From NCBI GenBank assembly GCA_021781965.1, contig JAJXVU010000025.1, positions 1 to 34,202 of the forward strand: a stretch of 34,202 bases of DNA. Reading direction: 5' to 3'. Under the pieces are notes generated by a model. The model was not told the DNA's origin. It made no database searches and worked only from the letters and a program-made list of their open reading frames with translations. The DNA is from Pseudomonadota bacterium. GTDB taxonomy: Bacteria; Pseudomonadota; Gammaproteobacteria; UBA1113. The position numbers and the translations under genes were made by a program. Positions 31,756-34,202 of the stretch are shown here, piece after piece (position 1 is the stretch's first letter; the number at the start of each line of letters is the position of its first letter).

Positions 31756-32727
31756 TTACTCAAAACTTTCTTTTTGTAATTGCAATGCTTGCAATTTTTC
31801 AATCGACAAGCTGGTTGCTTTAGCAATAATAGCTAAGTCTATATTTTGTGCCATTAACTTGCGTACAAGCTCACATCTTTCTGCGAGTCTACCCTTTTCC
31901 ATGCCCATTTCTATGCCCATTTTTTCACCTTCAGCTTTACCTTCAGCTTTACCTTCAGCTTTACCTTCAGCTTTACCTTCAGCCTCACCTATTGCTCTGC
32001 CTTCAGCCTCGCCCGTTTTACGAGCATATTCCAGTTCAGCAAAAGTATCCATTCTGCGCATATCTATATTATCATACAGCCTGAGCTCTTCTTTAGACCA
32101 ATTGCATTCTCTCAGCACTTCAAATGCAGCGACAATATCGGCATCATTAGCAAATACCTCGGGAACTTTTTTACAGTCGCCGGCATGTTGTAAAAAATAA
32201 ATCCATTTATCCGACAGGCTAGTGAGTTCATGTTCTTTTTTGTTAAACTTAGGCAATTCTATGAAATTAAATTCCAAATCATGCAAAATACGTTCGTTAC
32301 TTTGTACATCGCGTACCGTATGTTGCGCCATATAATCAGGATTTTTACTAAAAGAAAACCCCAATACGCCTAAAAAAATGACGCGCCTTAAACGCGAATA
32401 GCCTTCACCTCGATCTAATTGCATGCTATAGGATTTCGTAGCGTAATAAAGTATACGTTTGTCGAAGTAATCTTTGGGCAATACCTGCATTTCTACTATG
32501 TATTCATGTCCTCCATGATCACGACAACGTACATCTACAATCGTTTCTTTGGTTCCCATAATATAAGGCGCTTGAAAAGAATTCAATAACCTGATTTCGT
32601 CTATGTGTTGCTCACCGCTAAAGCCTAAAGTGCTGTTTAAAAAACTCATGAGTATTTCAGGCTTACGTTCGTCGCCAAAAATACATTTAAAAGCGTAATC
32701 GTTTTGTGGATCTAAAAATACAGTCAT
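31756..32727 (-). CDS. Rpn-family PD-(D/E)XK nuclease / transposase-like protein
   Basis: The 323-residue protein belongs to the Rpn (RpnA/transposase_31, PDDEXK_2) group. It starts LDPQNDYAFKCIFGDERKPEILMSFLNSTL, has catalytic Asp65 (IVDVRCRD) and Glu79-x-Gln81 (YIVEMQ), then FDKRILYYATKSYSMQLDRGEGY and VIFLGVLGF. Family members are DNA endonucleases that promote RecA-independent recombination. The C-terminal part contains a tandem Gly-Lys-Ala-Glu repeat coded by a 12-base repeat (31928-31987), then a helical end (LVRKLMAQNIDLAIIAKATSLSIEKLQ) typical of the family. AGAGGTGAAG lies before the ATG. The gene is complete, with no visible inverted repeats at its ends, so it is not a mobile insertion in itself. 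Confidence 0.88.
   Translation of the reverse strand: MTVFLDPQNDYAFKCIFGDERKPEILMSFLNSTLGFSGEQHIDEIRLLNSFQAPYIMGTKETIVDVRCRDHGGHEYIVEMQVLPKDYFDKRILYYATKSYSMQLDRGEGYSRLRRVIFLGVLGFSFSKNPDYMAQHTVRDVQSNERILHDLEFNFIELPKFNKKEHELTSLSDKWIYFLQHAGDCKKVPEVFANDADIVAAFEVLRECNWSKEELRLYDNIDMRRMDTFAELEYARKTGEAEGRAIGEAEGKAEGKAEGKAEGKAEGEKMGIEMGMEKGRLAERCELVRKLMAQNIDLAIIAKATSLSIEKLQALQLQKESFE
31928..31987 (-). repeat. 12-base tandem repeat inside the Rpn gene
   Basis: Four perfect copies of CCTTCAGCTTTA (31928-31975) are followed by a fifth, imperfect copy (31976-31987). The repeat encodes a four-residue unit (Lys-Ala-Glu-Gly) on the minus strand. Because the unit is a multiple of three, slippage changes length without breaking the frame. 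Confidence 0.9.
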
Positions 32728-32815
32728 ACTTCACCTCTTAGTTGAAGGTCATTATCTTATCCTAACATGGGATACATTTGTTTGCAATACGCAAAGACAT
32801 ATTTATTATCATTAT

Positions 32816-33167
32816 CTTTCTGACTGGAAAGCTTTGTTAGAAGACAATCAATTAAAGCACGCGGCGGTGTTGCTGTTCCATCCCGATCCAGAACGTTTTT
32901 TTACCGGGGCTTTCATCAAGATTGGTTTTTTGAAAGTAATATTGATTTACGCTATCAAGATGAAGTGCACGGCGATTTATTCACGCAAGTTAACCAAACC
33001 ATCGTCATTTTAAAAGCGAAATATCTAAAAGCGTGGATCAGTTATGAGGGAATACACCGAGTAGAAACCATCCCGTACCCGAAACGGCTTTGAGAGAAGC
33101 GTTGATCAATGCCGTTGTACACGAGGATTATACCAGGGATACGCCTATTCAAATCAGCGTCTATCAT
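32816..33167 (+). pseudogene. Decayed RecG-like / AlbA_2-type ATP-binding regulator gene
   Basis: Three frames together spell the middle of a COG2865-type protein (Schlafen AlbA_2 plus ATP-binding domain): LKHAAVLLFHPDPERFFTGA, then SNIDLRYQDEVHGDLF, YLKAWISYEGIHRVET and REALINAVVHEDYTRDTP. One base is missing in a T-run at 32926-32931 (six T where seven are needed), and one G is missing near 33081. The N-terminal AlbA_2 part and everything after SVYH are gone. An intact copy would be about 400-500 residues. The broken gene sits between the Rpn gene and the ankyrin gene, in a stretch that looks like a graveyard of accessory genes. Confidence 0.85.
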
Positions 33168-33221
33168 GTCATACGCTTGCCATATGCTGAGGGGCTTGGG
33201 GTAGTAGCTTCAGCGTATCTT

Positions 33222-34184
33222 TTAGTACCTTCGGTGGTGACGGCGATGATAAAAAGTAGGGGAAAATTTGGGGTTATCAGCATAATAACAACCCTCTTGC
33301 TTTCGAGCCACCTCATTCGCAGCAGCCAATTGGTTTTTATTATGAGGCTGCTCAAGGTTTTCTTCCACCGATACTTGCCCAGTACCCCATAATAATTTTT
33401 CTAAAAATAGCTTCTTTATATCGCTTCGATCTTCTGGTATGAGATTAAAAGGAGTTTGGCCTTGGTGATTTTTTTGATTTGGATTCGCACTATTATCGAG
33501 TAGAAATGCTATCAGCTTGATATTGGCATCTCTAACAGCCCGATGAAGGGGCGTATTACCTTCCACATCCGCCTGGGTAATAGGCGTTTCCCACTTGTGA
33601 TTTATTTGAGCAATATCCGCGCCATGCTTTACCAAAAGCGTTATCAGCTCGATGTTGGCAGCTCTAACAGCTCGATGAAGGGGGGTGTTACCTTTATTAT
33701 CCACCTGGGTGATAGGCGTTTCCCCCTTGAAATTCCGTTGAGCTATATCGGCACCGCGGGCTAACAAAAGCCTTATAACATCGATCTCTCCATGCCATAC
33801 AGCCCAATGGAGGGGCGTATTATCTTTATTATCCACCTGGGTGATAGGCGTTTTCCCCTTGAAATTCCGTTGAGTGATATCGGCACCGCGGGCTAACAAA
33901 AGCCTTATGACATAGCTCTCTCTACGCCATATAGCCCAATGGAGGGGCGTATCACCTTTATAATTGACTTGATTAATAGCAGCGCAAGGAGTTTGGTCTT
34001 GGTGATTTTTTTGATTTGGATTCGCACTATTATCGAGTAGAAATGCTATCAGCTTGATATTGGCATCTCTAACAGCCCAATGAAGGGGAGTATTACCTTC
34101 CACATCCGCCTGGGTAATAGGCGTTTCCCACTTGTGATTTATTTGAGCAATATCCGCACCATGCTTTACCAAAAGCGTTATCAT
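33222..34184 (-). CDS. Ankyrin-repeat protein, possibly 5'-truncated
   Basis: The 320-residue protein consists mostly of ankyrin repeats with a period of 44 residues rather than 33. Each has a full repeat (NTPLHWAV...VIRLLLARGADIAQRN) plus an 11-residue extra segment (ETPITQVDNKG type) that looks like the start of another repeat. Five units start at about residues 30, 77, 121, 165 and 209, and part of one precedes them. The tail (from about 255) is non-repetitive and basic at the end (HRRHHRRY). The ATG at 34184 falls in the middle of a repeat; an in-frame TAA lies 9 bases upstream (34194-34196), and the bases between resemble the internal repeats. The true gene may therefore have been longer. 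Ankyrin proteins of this kind often bind host proteins. Confidence 0.75.
   Translation of the reverse strand: MITLLVKHGADIAQINHKWETPITQADVEGNTPLHWAVRDANIKLIAFLLDNSANPNQKNHQDQTPCAAINQVNYKGDTPLHWAIWRRESYVIRLLLARGADITQRNFKGKTPITQVDNKDNTPLHWAVWHGEIDVIRLLLARGADIAQRNFKGETPITQVDNKGNTPLHRAVRAANIELITLLVKHGADIAQINHKWETPITQADVEGNTPLHRAVRDANIKLIAFLLDNSANPNQKNHQGQTPFNLIPEDRSDIKKLFLEKLLWGTGQVSVEENLEQPHNKNQLAAANEVARKQEGCYYADNPKFSPTFYHRRHHRRY
33449..33646. repeat. First copy of a 198-base direct repeat in the ankyrin gene
   Basis: This copy matches 33986-34183 with only four differences, by base-by-base comparison (first at C/T in the GGCCTTGG stretch). The offset is 537 bases, exactly 179 codons, so the duplication keeps the frame. 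Confidence 0.92.
33986..34183. repeat. Second copy of the 198-base direct repeat in the ankyrin gene
   Basis: It ends one base short of the ATG's first base at 34184, so the copy includes the proposed start region. High identity to 33449-33646 indicates a recent duplication or gene conversion within the repeat array. Confidence 0.92.
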
Positions 34185-34202
34185 CCCAATGGTTTACTCT
34201 CT

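Noticed and set aside
31928..31987. The tandem repeat as a CRISPR array
   Set aside because: The units are 12 bases, contiguous without spacers, and lie inside a coding frame with a four-residue period.
33090..33392. A separate 100-residue plus-strand gene starting MREALINAVVHEDY
   Set aside because: Its first third is the tail of the broken ATP-binding gene and the rest is the antisense of the ankyrin gene.

Overview
The window looks like chromosome from an A+T-rich, host-associated gammaproteobacterium, most likely of the Legionellales (Coxiella/Legionella/Berkiella side). The evidence is gammaproteobacterial gene order (lpoA-yraN-diaA-dolP, hfq-hflX, ubiE-ubiJ-ubiB, parE-parC) mixed with ankyrin repeats, an Rpn-type nuclease, a decayed ATP-binding regulator gene, an effector-like protein and several families of short palindromic repeats. 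The genus is an inference.

Layout. 1-1976 (minus): the start of a gene cut by the window edge, an anchored unknown protein, a small Ser-rich ORF and a SIMPL-like secreted protein. 2002-5289 (minus): dolP, diaA, yraN and lpoA, an envelope and replication-control operon. 5584-7028 (plus): hfq and hflX with a hairpin between them, then rsmE (minus) and a YgjP-like metallopeptidase (plus). 8500-11127 (minus): a large hybrid histidine kinase whose N-terminus looks like an acyltransferase/autoinducer-synthase fold. 11128-12110: almost 1 kb without a convincing gene but rich in hairpins, leading into an ORF6N-domain gene. 12773-15752 (minus): ubiE-ubiJ-ubiB for ubiquinone. 15931-19164 (minus): a two-component module made of a polytopic hybrid kinase and a response regulator with an uncharacterised output domain, preceded by a 23-residue ORF with an excellent ribosome binding site. 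19212-22517 (minus): pcm, tolC and tgt. 22687-24513 (minus): a 608-residue effector-like protein with an internal duplication. 24872-29772 (plus): nudF, parE and parC. 29810-31555 (minus): a FUSC membrane protein and an OmpA-like lipoprotein. 31756-34184: accessory tail with an Rpn nuclease, a broken RecG-like/AlbA-type gene and an ankyrin protein with a recent internal duplication.

Main leads: (1) the small peptide, polytopic kinase and response regulator cassette at 15931-19164, which could be a peptide-linked signalling unit or a leader-controlled operon; (2) the GNAT-PAS-kinase-receiver-HPt fusion at 8500-11127; (3) the hairpin-rich noncoding stretch upstream of the ORF6N gene; (4) the duplicated-domain protein at 22687-24513; (5) Gly in place of the usual Ser at the quinolone-determining position of ParC.

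Several starts were moved from the longest possible ORF: hfq, rsmE, tolC, nudF, parE, parC, the ORF6N gene and the first complete gene.
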